From Siminovitchia acidinfaciens (lineage in GTDB: Bacteria; Bacillota; Bacilli; Bacillales; Bacillaceae_C), in assembly GCF_003605385.1 (NCBI RefSeq), contig NZ_QYTV02000001.1, forward strand, positions 828,249-892,248: DNA of 64,000 bases, read 5' to 3'. Every line of letters begins with the position of its first letter. Positions within the stretch are counted from its first letter, which is position 1. This document shows positions 8,641-15,819 of this stretch, one piece after another. The notes below the pieces were generated by a model. The model searched no databases and was not told the origin of the DNA. It worked only from the letters and a program-made list of their open reading frames with translations. The position numbers were made by a program, and so were the translations under genes.

Positions 8641-9588
8641 GTGATTGTTTGTACAACTGCTGATATATCCAAAGAATTGCAAAATAGGGTGATGGAAGAA
8701 ACGGGGTGTAAAGTTGTTCGAAAAAAGCTCCCGATGCTCGAATCCACTGAAAAATATGAAGCGCAATATCTTTTAACGTACGGAAATTTTGATGATGAGA
8801 TTAATCCTGAAGAACTGAAACAGCTTCCTAACTTAAAATGGATTCATGTGTTGAGCAGCGGAACAGAACAACTGCCGAAAAGTGTGATCAAGGACAAGGA
8901 TATTCTTGTTACCTCTTCCAAAGGAATTCATGCTATTCCGATTAGCGAATATGTCCTCTATGCGATTTTGCATTTTGCAAAAAGAAATACAGAGTTTCGT
9001 AAACTGCAAGATGAAATGAATTGGTCATACACTATGGGCATGTTCGAAATTCATGGCAAAACTTTAGGCGTTCTTGGAACCGGTTCAATTGGAAGCGGTA
9101 TCGCCAAAAAGGCGAAAGCATTTGGCATGAATGTCATTGGTGTGAATCGCAGCGGACGCCGACCTGCAGAGTTTGATCGAATTTATAAAATAGAACAATT
9201 AAAAGAAGCGGTTCCGCAATGTGATTATATATGCTGTGTACTTCCATCCACGGAGGAAACAACTAACTTAATAGACAAAGAAATCATTGGCTTAATGAAA
9301 GATCAAGTGATTTTTATAAATGTGGGCAGAGGAGACATAGTCATTGAAGAGGATTTAGTAAAAGCACTGAAAACGGGAAAAATCGGTGGTGCAGCCTTAG
9401 ACGTATTTAATAATGAGCCGCTTGAGGCAGCGCACCCTTTTTGGTCAATGGAAAACGTACTGGTTACCCCGCATGCTTCTGCCAGGACGGATATGTATAT
9501 GAATCGGGCAATCAAATTATTCCTTGAAAATTATCAACATTTTCAAATGAAAAAATTTGATGACATGATAAACAAAGTCACTTTATAG
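8641..9588 (+). CDS. D-2-hydroxyacid dehydrogenase (NAD(P)-dependent)
   Basis: 315 residues. The Rossmann motif GVLGTGSIGSGIAKKAKAFG is at residues 143-162, and the catalytic Arg230 (NVGRGD), Glu259 (NNEPLE) and His278 (TPHASA) are all present, as in glyoxylate/hydroxypyruvate and D-lactate-type dehydrogenases. The substrate should be a 2-oxo acid or its D-hydroxy acid. GTG start at 8641 with AAGGGGG upstream. It is first of the three genes facing away from LysR and sits 33 nt before the second ureohydrolase. That implies a 2-oxo or 2-hydroxy acid is part of the same pathway. Confidence 0.88.
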   Translation: MIVCTTADISKELQNRVMEETGCKVVRKKLPMLESTEKYEAQYLLTYGNFDDEINPEELKQLPNLKWIHVLSSGTEQLPKSVIKDKDILVTSSKGIHAIPISEYVLYAILHFAKRNTEFRKLQDEMNWSYTMGMFEIHGKTLGVLGTGSIGSGIAKKAKAFGMNVIGVNRSGRRPAEFDRIYKIEQLKEAVPQCDYICCVLPSTEETTNLIDKEIIGLMKDQVIFINVGRGDIVIEEDLVKALKTGKIGGAALDVFNNEPLEAAHPFWSMENVLVTPHASARTDMYMNRAIKLFLENYQHFQMKKFDDMINKVTL

Positions 9589-9620
9589 ATAGGTTAAATC
9601 AGAAGAAAAGAGGAAAAGAC

Positions 9621-10580
9621 ATGGTTAAATATAAACAAGATCCTACATTTTCACAACCGCGTTTCAGCGGAATCAGTACCTATATGAGACTGCCTCACGT
9701 TAAAACATTGGATGATGTGGATGTAGCAGTCGTTGGTGTTCCATTTGACACGGGACAAACATTCCGGACAGGAGCAAGGCTTGGGCCGCAGGCGATCCGT
9801 AATTTCTCATCTCTCGTACGCTGTGCCTCCGATTATCATAAAATAAACATATTTGACTATATTTCAGCAGTGGATTACGGTGATGTTCCTGTTGTTCCAG
9901 GATTTATCCAGGAAACATATAAGAATATGGTTGATGTTCTTGCACCGATGTATCAAAAAGGAATCGTACCTATTGTCATGGGTGGGGACCATTCGATTAC
10001 ACTCGGTGAACTGCGGGCGGCAGCTCAAACTTACGGGCCTGTTTCACTGCTTCATTTTGATGCCCATACTGATACGGTTGATAGCTATTTTGGACAAAAA
10101 TATACCCATGGCACTCCTTTTAGGCGGGCAGTGGAGGAAGGGTTAATTGATCCAACTCGTTCCATTCAAGTAGGGATGCGAGGGCCTGTCAATAGCCTGG
10201 ATGAATATGATGAATCAAGAGAATTAGGATTTGAAGTGATCACAACAGATGAATTGGTGGAAATGGGGATACCTTCACTTATTTCAGCAATAAAAAATAG
10301 AGTCCAGGGCCAACGCGTATTTCTTTCTTTTGACGTGGACTTCATTGACCCGGCTTTTGCTCCAGGAACAGGAACGCCTGAGGTTAATGGTGTTTATCCG
10401 CGGGAAGCGTTTCAAATTTTGCGGCAATTGACGGATATTTCATTTATCGGGTTTGATGTGGTGGAAGTCCTTCCTGCCTATGATCATGGCGAGATTACAT
10501 CTGCACTGGCAGCGAATGTCATGTTTGAAATGATGTGTTTGGCCGCATTGAATAAAAAAGCAGCAGTAACGAATATGTAG
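9621..10580 (+). CDS. ureohydrolase (agmatinase/guanidino-acid hydrolase family), copy 2
   Basis: 319 residues, aligning without gaps to the copy at 6464 over at least the first 240 residues. It keeps the full ligand set (His124 in GGDHS; Asp147-His149-Asp151 in DAHTD; Asp238-Asp240 in FDVDFIDPAF) and THGTPFRRA. The loop after the second ligand group differs (DTVDSYF against DTWEHYY), suggesting a different substrate or a heteromeric partner. ATG with AAGAGGAAAAG upstream. It is followed by a GC-rich hairpin and the symporter. Agmatinase, guanidinobutyrase, guanidinopropionase or another guanidine hydrolase are all possible. Confidence 0.85.
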   Translation: MVKYKQDPTFSQPRFSGISTYMRLPHVKTLDDVDVAVVGVPFDTGQTFRTGARLGPQAIRNFSSLVRCASDYHKINIFDYISAVDYGDVPVVPGFIQETYKNMVDVLAPMYQKGIVPIVMGGDHSITLGELRAAAQTYGPVSLLHFDAHTDTVDSYFGQKYTHGTPFRRAVEEGLIDPTRSIQVGMRGPVNSLDEYDESRELGFEVITTDELVEMGIPSLISAIKNRVQGQRVFLSFDVDFIDPAFAPGTGTPEVNGVYPREAFQILRQLTDISFIGFDVVEVLPAYDHGEITSALAANVMFEMMCLAALNKKAAVTNM

Positions 10581-10585
10581 TTGAA

Positions 10586-10611
10586 AGGCCCGGCACGAAG
10601 CCGGGCTTCTC
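10586..10611 (+). terminator. GC-rich hairpin, weak terminator
   Basis: Stem AGGCCCGGC/GCCGGGCTT with ACGAA loop but almost no T-run. It may attenuate rather than stop read-through into the symporter gene. Confidence 0.5.
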
Positions 10612-10698
10612 CAAACGATAGAAGCGGGCTATTTATTCGATAAGAAACAGCGATTTTTAATCGGCCAGAAGCGATGCTATATTTTATAAAAACTCTAT

Positions 10699-10712
10699 TG
10701 AAAACGATTACT
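10699..10712 (+). promoter_or_regulatory. cre-like CcpA site
   Basis: TGAAAACGATTACT matches TGNAARCGNWWWCA at 13 of 14 positions. It lies between an AT-rich promoter-like stretch (TATATTTTATAAA, 10678-10690) and the symporter start, so carbon catabolite repression is plausible. Confidence 0.45.
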
Positions 10713-10737
10713 TTTAAAGGTGAAAAGGGGGATTATT

Positions 10738-12138
10738 ATGGGAGCAATTGATATAGTCATTATTATTCTTTATTTTGCAGTGATTGCTGGAGTTGGGATT
10801 TATGGAGCGAGACGGGCCACGAACGCAGAGGAGTATATGGTGGCTGGCAGAAATTTGAACTTTTTCATGTATCTCGGCTGTTTGGCCGCTGTCATACTTG
10901 GCGGGGCCTCGACAATGGGGACAGCCAGACTGGGTTATGAATTCGGAATTTCGGGAATTTGGATGGTTGTTGCGATTGGTACGGGTGTAGTCATTCTGGG
11001 ATTATTTTTAACAAAGAAAATATCCCAATTCAAAGTGCTGACAATCAGCGAAATGCTCGAAAAGCGCTATAGTAAAGAGACAAGACTGGTTAGTGCAATC
11101 GTTGCTGCTATTTATACATTGATGTTGACGGTCGTTCAAATGATCGGTATCGGTTCATTGCTGAATGTATGGCTAGGGTGGAACTTGGCACTTTGCATAA
11201 TCATCGGCGGAGGGATTGTCTTTTTATATACGACACTTGGAGGAATGTGGTCCGTCACGATGACGGATATTGTCCAGTTTGTCGTGATGACTGTGGGGGT
11301 TTTCTTTCTCATGCTTCCGCTTAGTCTTTCCAAGGTTGGTGGCTTTAGCGCTTTAAATACTAACCTGCCTTCCGGATATTTTGATATGGGCAATATCGGC
11401 GGAGACCGTATCTTTCAATATTTTATCCTGTTTACACTTGGACTGATGGTTGGTCAGGACATTTGGCAGCGGCTGTTCACCGCAAAAACACCAAAAGTAT
11501 CTAAATACGGTACAGTGGCGGCTGGACTCTACGCCTATGCCTACGCAATTGTATTGGCCATCATCGGGATGTGTGCTTTTGTTATGCTGCCAAATATCGA
11601 AGATACTCAAAACGTTTTTGCCGAGATGGCTATGATCTCCTTGCCTCCAGGTATCTTGGGTCTCGTTTTGGCGAGTGTTGCAGCCGCAATCATGTCAACA
11701 GCATCCGGAACAATCATTGCCTGTTCGACTCTCATATCTAACGATGTTGTCAGGCGATTCTTCAAACCGGATATAAGTGATAAAAACTTCATCCGGATTT
11801 CCCGCTTGACAACTGTAGGAATTGGAATATTTTCGATCATATGTGCCATTTGGATTCAAGATATACTAGTGGCTTTAGATGTGGCATATGCAGTGTTGTC
11901 AGGTGCCTTATTCTTCCCGGTCATTTTCGGACTGTTTACGAAGAAAGTCAATGCCCGAGCTGCTTTTTACTCTATCATTTTAAGTGCAGCTGTAATCCTT
12001 GCTGGATTGGGAATTCAGGGAATTACTGCAACTGAACCAATCGTTTACGGTTTGGTTGTGAGCCTAATTTCAATAATACTGCTGTCTCTTTATCCGACTA
12101 AAAAAGATAAAGGTGAAATGGATGTAAAGGTTGGGTAG
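10738..12138 (+). CDS. sodium:solute symporter (SSS family)
   Basis: 466 residues and about thirteen hydrophobic segments. The N-terminus (VGIYGARRATNAEEYMVAGR, then GGASTMGTARLGYE) is typical of the SSS family, which carries sugars, amino or organic acids, or vitamins with sodium. The ATG at 10738 is chosen because GGTGAAAAGGGGG just upstream is its ribosome site; the upstream GTG at 10720 is inside that site. A cre-like motif precedes it. It is a second uptake system for the same accessory cluster, probably for a substrate other than the NCS1 permease's. Confidence 0.85.
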   Translation: MGAIDIVIIILYFAVIAGVGIYGARRATNAEEYMVAGRNLNFFMYLGCLAAVILGGASTMGTARLGYEFGISGIWMVVAIGTGVVILGLFLTKKISQFKVLTISEMLEKRYSKETRLVSAIVAAIYTLMLTVVQMIGIGSLLNVWLGWNLALCIIIGGGIVFLYTTLGGMWSVTMTDIVQFVVMTVGVFFLMLPLSLSKVGGFSALNTNLPSGYFDMGNIGGDRIFQYFILFTLGLMVGQDIWQRLFTAKTPKVSKYGTVAAGLYAYAYAIVLAIIGMCAFVMLPNIEDTQNVFAEMAMISLPPGILGLVLASVAAAIMSTASGTIIACSTLISNDVVRRFFKPDISDKNFIRISRLTTVGIGIFSIICAIWIQDILVALDVAYAVLSGALFFPVIFGLFTKKVNARAAFYSIILSAAVILAGLGIQGITATEPIVYGLVVSLISIILLSLYPTKKDKGEMDVKVG

Positions 12139-12144
12139 TTTTTC

Positions 12145-12340
12145 GAGGTGTACAATTTTGATGAAAATTGTGCAATTCCGGACGGAACCCAATTAAAAAA
12201 GTAATTGGGAAATCTATAAAAGTGAAATCGTGCAATTAACAATCTATTGTGGGCAATTCCTTCCTCGAATCGTGCAATTATTGACTTGGTTCGTGCAATC
12301 CCGGGTTACATTCGTGCAATCCAACCTAAAGTTTTACAAT
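12145..12340. repeat. 21-bp-period repeat array (left copy)
   Basis: Degenerate tandem array with core CGTGCAAT. The clearest units start at 12229, 12250, 12271, 12292 and 12313, a period of exactly 21 bp, with weaker units before and after (GTGTACAAT near 12150; TTTACAAT at 12333). It occupies the 3' region between the symporter stop and its terminator, and accounts for most of the gap 12139-12451. A related array lies at 13424. Confidence 0.75.
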
Positions 12341-12353
12341 AATGGGCTTAAAC

Positions 12354-12388
12354 GTAAAAAAGCAGATCATCAAGGTCTGCTTTTTTTC
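12354..12388 (+). terminator. rho-independent terminator
   Basis: Stem AAAAAGCAGA/TCTGCTTTTT (with further pairing inside) and a T-run, directly behind the left 21-bp array. The same arrangement recurs behind the right array. Confidence 0.8.
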
Positions 12389-12451
12389 TATGAAGGATTT
12401 TTAAGAAATATATAGAAGCCTATGTTAAGCCACCATTAAGGAGTTGTGAAC

Positions 12452-13414
12452 ATGATTGTAAAAAAGAAAACCGTTCCAATCTTAATCCGGAAGCTTGAGG
12501 CCCTAAATCGAAGGCTTTCAAAGACGGATTTGCGAAAACTTGCTGTTTTGGAGGATTTGAATAGGAGGAAGGCTGGACCATAGAGGCGAGCATTCAATCG
12601 ATTATCACTTAAGTTTTCTGGAAGACAATCGATATCATATACTCCATGACTTAAGACTGCTGAATCATTTCGGGTCAAATTATTTCCAACTTGACAATGT
12701 TATATTATCTTCTCCTTTTATTACTTTGATTGACGTGAAGAATTATAAGGGCGTAATCCAATTTGACAATCAGTATCATCAACTTATACAAGTTACAGAC
12801 GGGAAAAAAAGATCGCTGGAAGATCCTATTCCACAAATAAGGAGGCAGAAACTGCAATTAAAGAAATGGCTGAAAGCCCATTATTTCCCCGATGTTCCCA
12901 TCGAGCCTCTCATTGTGATCAGCAATCAATCCACTATTATAGAGACAACAGGTAATTCCTCACATTTCAAATATATCACCCACAGCATCAATCTTCCGTT
13001 TCAAATAAAATCCTTTGAGGATAAATATCCAATAGATGTAATTACACCTAAAGATTTAGTCAGGCTGGGAAATTTGTTAAAGAAAAAAGATACTCCACTT
13101 AACTACAATGTACTCGAGTATTTTGGCATCCATCCAAATGAATTGATTAGAGGCGTACATTGTCCAAAATGTTTTGCCATACCTATGCAACGGGGACACG
13201 GAAAATGGTTATGCCGTGTTTGTAGGTTTGCCTCTGCAGATGCTCATATTTATTCGATTCAGATTATAAATTACTTTTGGGCAATGTGCTTACAAACGAA
13301 ATTCTTCGCGAATTTCTTCTCCTTGACAATGCCCGGACAATTGCGACCAATATTTTAAAATCAATGAATCTTCGTCATACGGGGAAGACGAAAGACAGAG
13401 TATATTTTCTTTGA
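12452..13414 (+). pseudogene. NERD-domain (nuclease-related) protein, two frameshifts
   Basis: The gene reads through three frames. Frame one starts at ATG 12452 (MIVKKKTVPILIRKLEAL) and stops at 12590. The homologous sequence continues in the +1 frame (HRGEHSIDYHLSFLEDNRYH... FQLDNVILSSPFITLIDVKN), so an indel lies near 12580. That frame carries the NERD core and a CxxC...CxxC zinc ribbon (CPKC, CRVC), then leaves frame near 13262. The expected tail (DYKLLLGNVLTNEILREFLL to the stop at 13414) is in another frame. Restoring one base at each point would give a protein of about 320 residues. It is either a decayed gene or two sequencing errors. NERD proteins are of uncertain, DNA-processing-related function. 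Confidence 0.8.
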
Positions 13415-13420
13415 AAAAGC

Positions 13421-13557
13421 AATCGTGCGATCCTGGGTTAAACTTGTGCAATTATCAGCTTAGTTCGTGCAATCTCGGGTTACATTCGTGCAATCCCAAC
13501 ATAGATTCGTGCAATCCCGGCAGAGATTCACGCAATTCAGCCTAAAAATTTACAATT
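13421..13557. repeat. 21-bp-period repeat array (right copy)
   Basis: Core units start at 13424, 13445, 13466, 13487, 13508 and 13529, every 21 bp, with a last degenerate unit at 13549. Consensus is close to TTCGTGCAATCCCGGGTTACA. It begins seven bases after the end of the NERD pseudogene and is followed by a terminator resembling the one after the left array, so array and terminator look like one duplicated module. Confidence 0.8.
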
Positions 13558-13572
13558 ACTAGGCTGAAACGT

Positions 13573-13605
13573 TAAAAAGCAGACCGGTCAGGGCCTGCTT
13601 TTTCA
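13573..13605. terminator. rho-independent terminator, usable from both sides
   Basis: AAAAAGCAG ... CTGCTTTTT stem with inner GGTC loop. It follows the right 21-bp array on the plus strand and lies just beyond the stop of the converging coat gene. Confidence 0.75.
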
Positions 13606-13609
13606 ACTT

Positions 13610-13954
13610 TCACTGAACTCCGCCTCCATACGGGAATTGATTGGAATACCCGGCGTGTTGCTTGTATGATTGCTGGATTTTCTGCTCACTTTCAGCCTCC
13701 ATTTTATACCAGCCGCTTTTGAACATGTGTTCAAACAGGCTCCGCTGTGCATGCTGCGTTTCATTGAAAATGGTAAGCAGATCATCATAAAGATGCTGGT
13801 GGCTTGCTTCATGAAGTGCAACCGCGTAGCTGCTTGTCATGTACTTTTCCGTTGCAAGCATGTCATTGATGAAATCGCGGTCGTTCATCTGCGGCGTCTT
13901 TGGTACTTGCGTGGACGGGTTTTTGATTTGCCCTGGTTGATTTTGGTTGTTCAT
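13610..13954 (-). CDS. small spore coat protein (CotF-like)
   Basis: 114 residues. The N-terminus is Asn/Gln/Pro-rich; residues 25-90 (NDRDFINDMLATEKYMTSSY... HEASHQHLYDDLLTIFNETQ) form the two-helix pattern of the coat F family. The tail (YSNQFPYGGG) is Tyr/Gly-rich. ATG at 13954 follows GAAAGGAGA. It is in the same orientation as the similar 92-residue gene at 14295, with an interspersed repeat between them. A structural role in the spore coat is inferred from the family. Confidence 0.75.
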   Translation of the reverse strand: MNNQNQPGQIKNPSTQVPKTPQMNDRDFINDMLATEKYMTSSYAVALHEASHQHLYDDLLTIFNETQHAQRSLFEHMFKSGWYKMEAESEQKIQQSYKQHAGYSNQFPYGGGVQ

Positions 13955-13978
13955 GGAAAAGAGAATCTCCTTTCAAAG

Positions 13979-14290
13979 TTAAAGAAAGTATAAAATTTTA
14001 CCGAATTATCGCTTTAAATAAAGGGTACGTAATGTCGAGCTCCGACGGCCAGGCGCCATCGGCTCGAGGTCACAAGCTGCAAGGAAGCCTATTCAGGATG
14101 AATGTGCTCCTGCGCTATAGCTTATTCGAGGAAGCCTTGTTGAGCTCGTCGCAAAGCCGCGTGAAGCATATTCAGAGATGTTTCTCACGATGTAATTAAG
14201 TAAGCAGCTTTGCTGTGGTGACTGAAAAGCTCCCTCATCAAAATTCATCTTGTGCTTGTCGCTCTAAGGCTGCGCGCCTTCCGCTTTTCT
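13979..14290 (+). repeat. interspersed repeat, family A copy 1 (about 310 bp)
   Basis: Begins AAAGAAAGTATAAA and ends with the tail CGCGCCTTCCGCTTTTCT. Near-identical copies lie at 52741-53043 and 61866-62168, and a shorter one at 46840-47051. Shared blocks include GGCGCCATCGGCTCGAGGTC near the start and GAAGCATATTCAGAGATGTT in the middle. It has no convincing coding potential. It fills the 340-nt gap between two coat-protein genes. Confidence 0.85.
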
Positions 14291-14294
14291 TCTA

Positions 14295-14573
14295 TCACAT
14301 GATTTGGTTGTTCTGCTGTTTTTCCTGTAAATGGGCAAGCAACATCTCATAATGGCGCTGATGCATTTGTCCGCACTTTTCAATTTCCATTTTAACTTCC
14401 TGGTCTTGACACTGCCCTGCAAAAAAATGAGCTTTTTTCATTGCCAGCAGGTTCCACGCCATCATATCATTTATATAAGAGAGGTCTTTTGTTGTAATGA
14501 CGTGCGGTGGTTGCTGCATGCCCGGCTGTTGCTGATTTGGCGTTTGTTGCGGGTTCATTTGCTGGTTTTGCAT
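14295..14573 (-). CDS. yusN: small spore coat protein, YusN-like
   Basis: 92 residues. The N-terminal third is a Gln/Pro/Asn-rich low-complexity segment; residues 25-85 (TKDLSYINDMMAWNLLAMKK... CGQMHQRHYEMLLAHLQ) are coat-F-like helices. ATG at 14573 has AAGGAGGGAAGG upstream. Its position beside fadM, divergently transcribed, matches yusN beside yusM (fadM) in B. subtilis, which supports the symbol. A spore coat component is inferred. Confidence 0.72.
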   Translation of the reverse strand: MQNQQMNPQQTPNQQQPGMQQPPHVITTKDLSYINDMMAWNLLAMKKAHFFAGQCQDQEVKMEIEKCGQMHQRHYEMLLAHLQEKQQNNQIM

Positions 14574-14712
14574 GTCCTTCCCTCCTTGAACTTTACAAAA
14601 ATAGCTTGTGTGCCCGCAGGAATTTTATTCATATAAATACTGATGCTAAACAAAAAAAGTGAAAAATGATATGATGTTAGTAAGCGGTTACATCAAGGGG
14701 GAGCATAATGTC

Positions 14713-15630
14713 ATGGAAAATGTAATGCGCAATTTCTTTTTGTTCTTATCAAAAAATAAATTCCTTACTAGGTCGGCAAAAAGATACGGCCTCCGGTTCG
14801 GAGCTGCAAAATTTGTTGCAGGCGAAACAATCGAGGAAGCGGTTGCGGTCATTAAAGATTTAAATAATAGAGGATTGAAAGTGACAATTGATTACCTGGG
14901 AGAATTTGTTGACAACAAAAAGGAAGCGGATCATATGGCAGACAATTGCATCACGGCAATCGAAGCGATTGGAAGGGAAAAACTTGTTTCGCAACTGTCG
15001 CTGAAGCTGACGTCGATGGGCATGGATATTTCAGATGAGATTGTCATGGCCAATATGAAGAGGATCATGGAAGCAGCAAAAAACTACAATGTGTTTGTCA
15101 CCATTGATATGGAAGATTATGAACGGTGTGAAAAAACACTCCAGATTTTCAAACAGCTCAGGCTTGAGTATGACAATATCGGAACTGTCATCCAAGCGTA
15201 TCTTTTCCGGACACAGGAGGATATGAAAGATCTGGATGAATATGCCCCCAATCTAAGGCTCGTCAAAGGAGCATATAAGGAATCCCCGGAAGTGGCATTT
15301 CCTGATAAATCAGATGTTGATGATAATTATAAGAAAATCATTCAAATGCATCTTTTACATGGGCATTATACGGCTGTAGCCACACATGACGACGCGATTA
15401 TTGAATTCACCAAGCAATTTGTGAAAGAACACGAGATTCCGAATGATCAGTTTGAGTTTCAAATGTTGTACGGCATTCGGAGCGAGCGTCAGCTGGAGTT
15501 GGCAAAAGAAGGCTATACGATGCGGGTCTATATCCCGTACGGAACCGATTGGTACGGTTACTTCATGCGAAGGCTTGCTGAGCGGCCGGCGAATGTCACC
15601 TTTGTTTTAAAAGGAATATTCAAGAACTGA
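14713..15630 (+). CDS. fadM: proline dehydrogenase (FadM/YusM type)
   Basis: 305 residues from the ATG at 14713, which follows AAGGGGGAGC; the in-frame ATG at 14659 would put that site inside the gene. The beta/alpha-barrel FAD domain covers nearly the whole protein, with DLNNRGLKVTIDYLGEF, VTIDMEDY, RLVKGAYKE and the C-terminal YGTDWYGYFMRRLAERP that is typical of PutA/ProDH. It oxidises proline to pyrroline-5-carboxylate and passes electrons to quinone. Location directly before fadN matches the B. subtilis locus where the gene is called fadM. Confidence 0.9.
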   Translation: MENVMRNFFLFLSKNKFLTRSAKRYGLRFGAAKFVAGETIEEAVAVIKDLNNRGLKVTIDYLGEFVDNKKEADHMADNCITAIEAIGREKLVSQLSLKLTSMGMDISDEIVMANMKRIMEAAKNYNVFVTIDMEDYERCEKTLQIFKQLRLEYDNIGTVIQAYLFRTQEDMKDLDEYAPNLRLVKGAYKESPEVAFPDKSDVDDNYKKIIQMHLLHGHYTAVATHDDAIIEFTKQFVKEHEIPNDQFEFQMLYGIRSERQLELAKEGYTMRVYIPYGTDWYGYFMRRLAERPANVTFVLKGIFKN

Positions 15631-15699
15631 GTGGCAGCCTGTTTCTACAGTCAGGCTGCATAACTTAATGATATTTTTTGAATTTTTAATTAGAAATCA

Positions 15700-15728
15700 T
15701 TGCGCAAATTTTACAATTCCGTTATATT
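15700..15728 (+). promoter_or_regulatory. sigma-A promoter of fadNAE
   Basis: TTGCGC, 17-bp spacer, TATATT. The FadR operator lies about 50 bp downstream, inside the transcribed leader, so repression would act as a roadblock. Confidence 0.55.
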
Positions 15729-15778
15729 AATAGTTAACGAAACTCACTTCATTCATGAGCTTTTTTTTAAAAACAAAA

Positions 15779-15796
15779 TGAATGAGTATTCATTCA
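15779..15796. promoter_or_regulatory. FadR operator
   Basis: TGAATGAGTATTCATTCA is a perfect match to the Bacillus FadR consensus TGAATGANTANTCATTCA. It lies 24 bp before the fadN start. FadR is released by long-chain acyl-CoA, so the operon should be induced by fatty acids. Confidence 0.9.
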
Positions 15797-15819
15797 AAGT
15801 TGTGAAGGAGGAAATTTCA

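Noticed and set aside
12230-12415. 61-codon frame across the left 21-bp array giving a 7-residue repeat
   Set aside because: The homologous right array is interrupted by stops in the matching frame, so the repeat is not selected for coding.
12229-13557. CRISPR-like arrays
   Set aside because: The period is only 21 bp with an 8-bp core, there are no unique spacers of normal length and no cas genes nearby.
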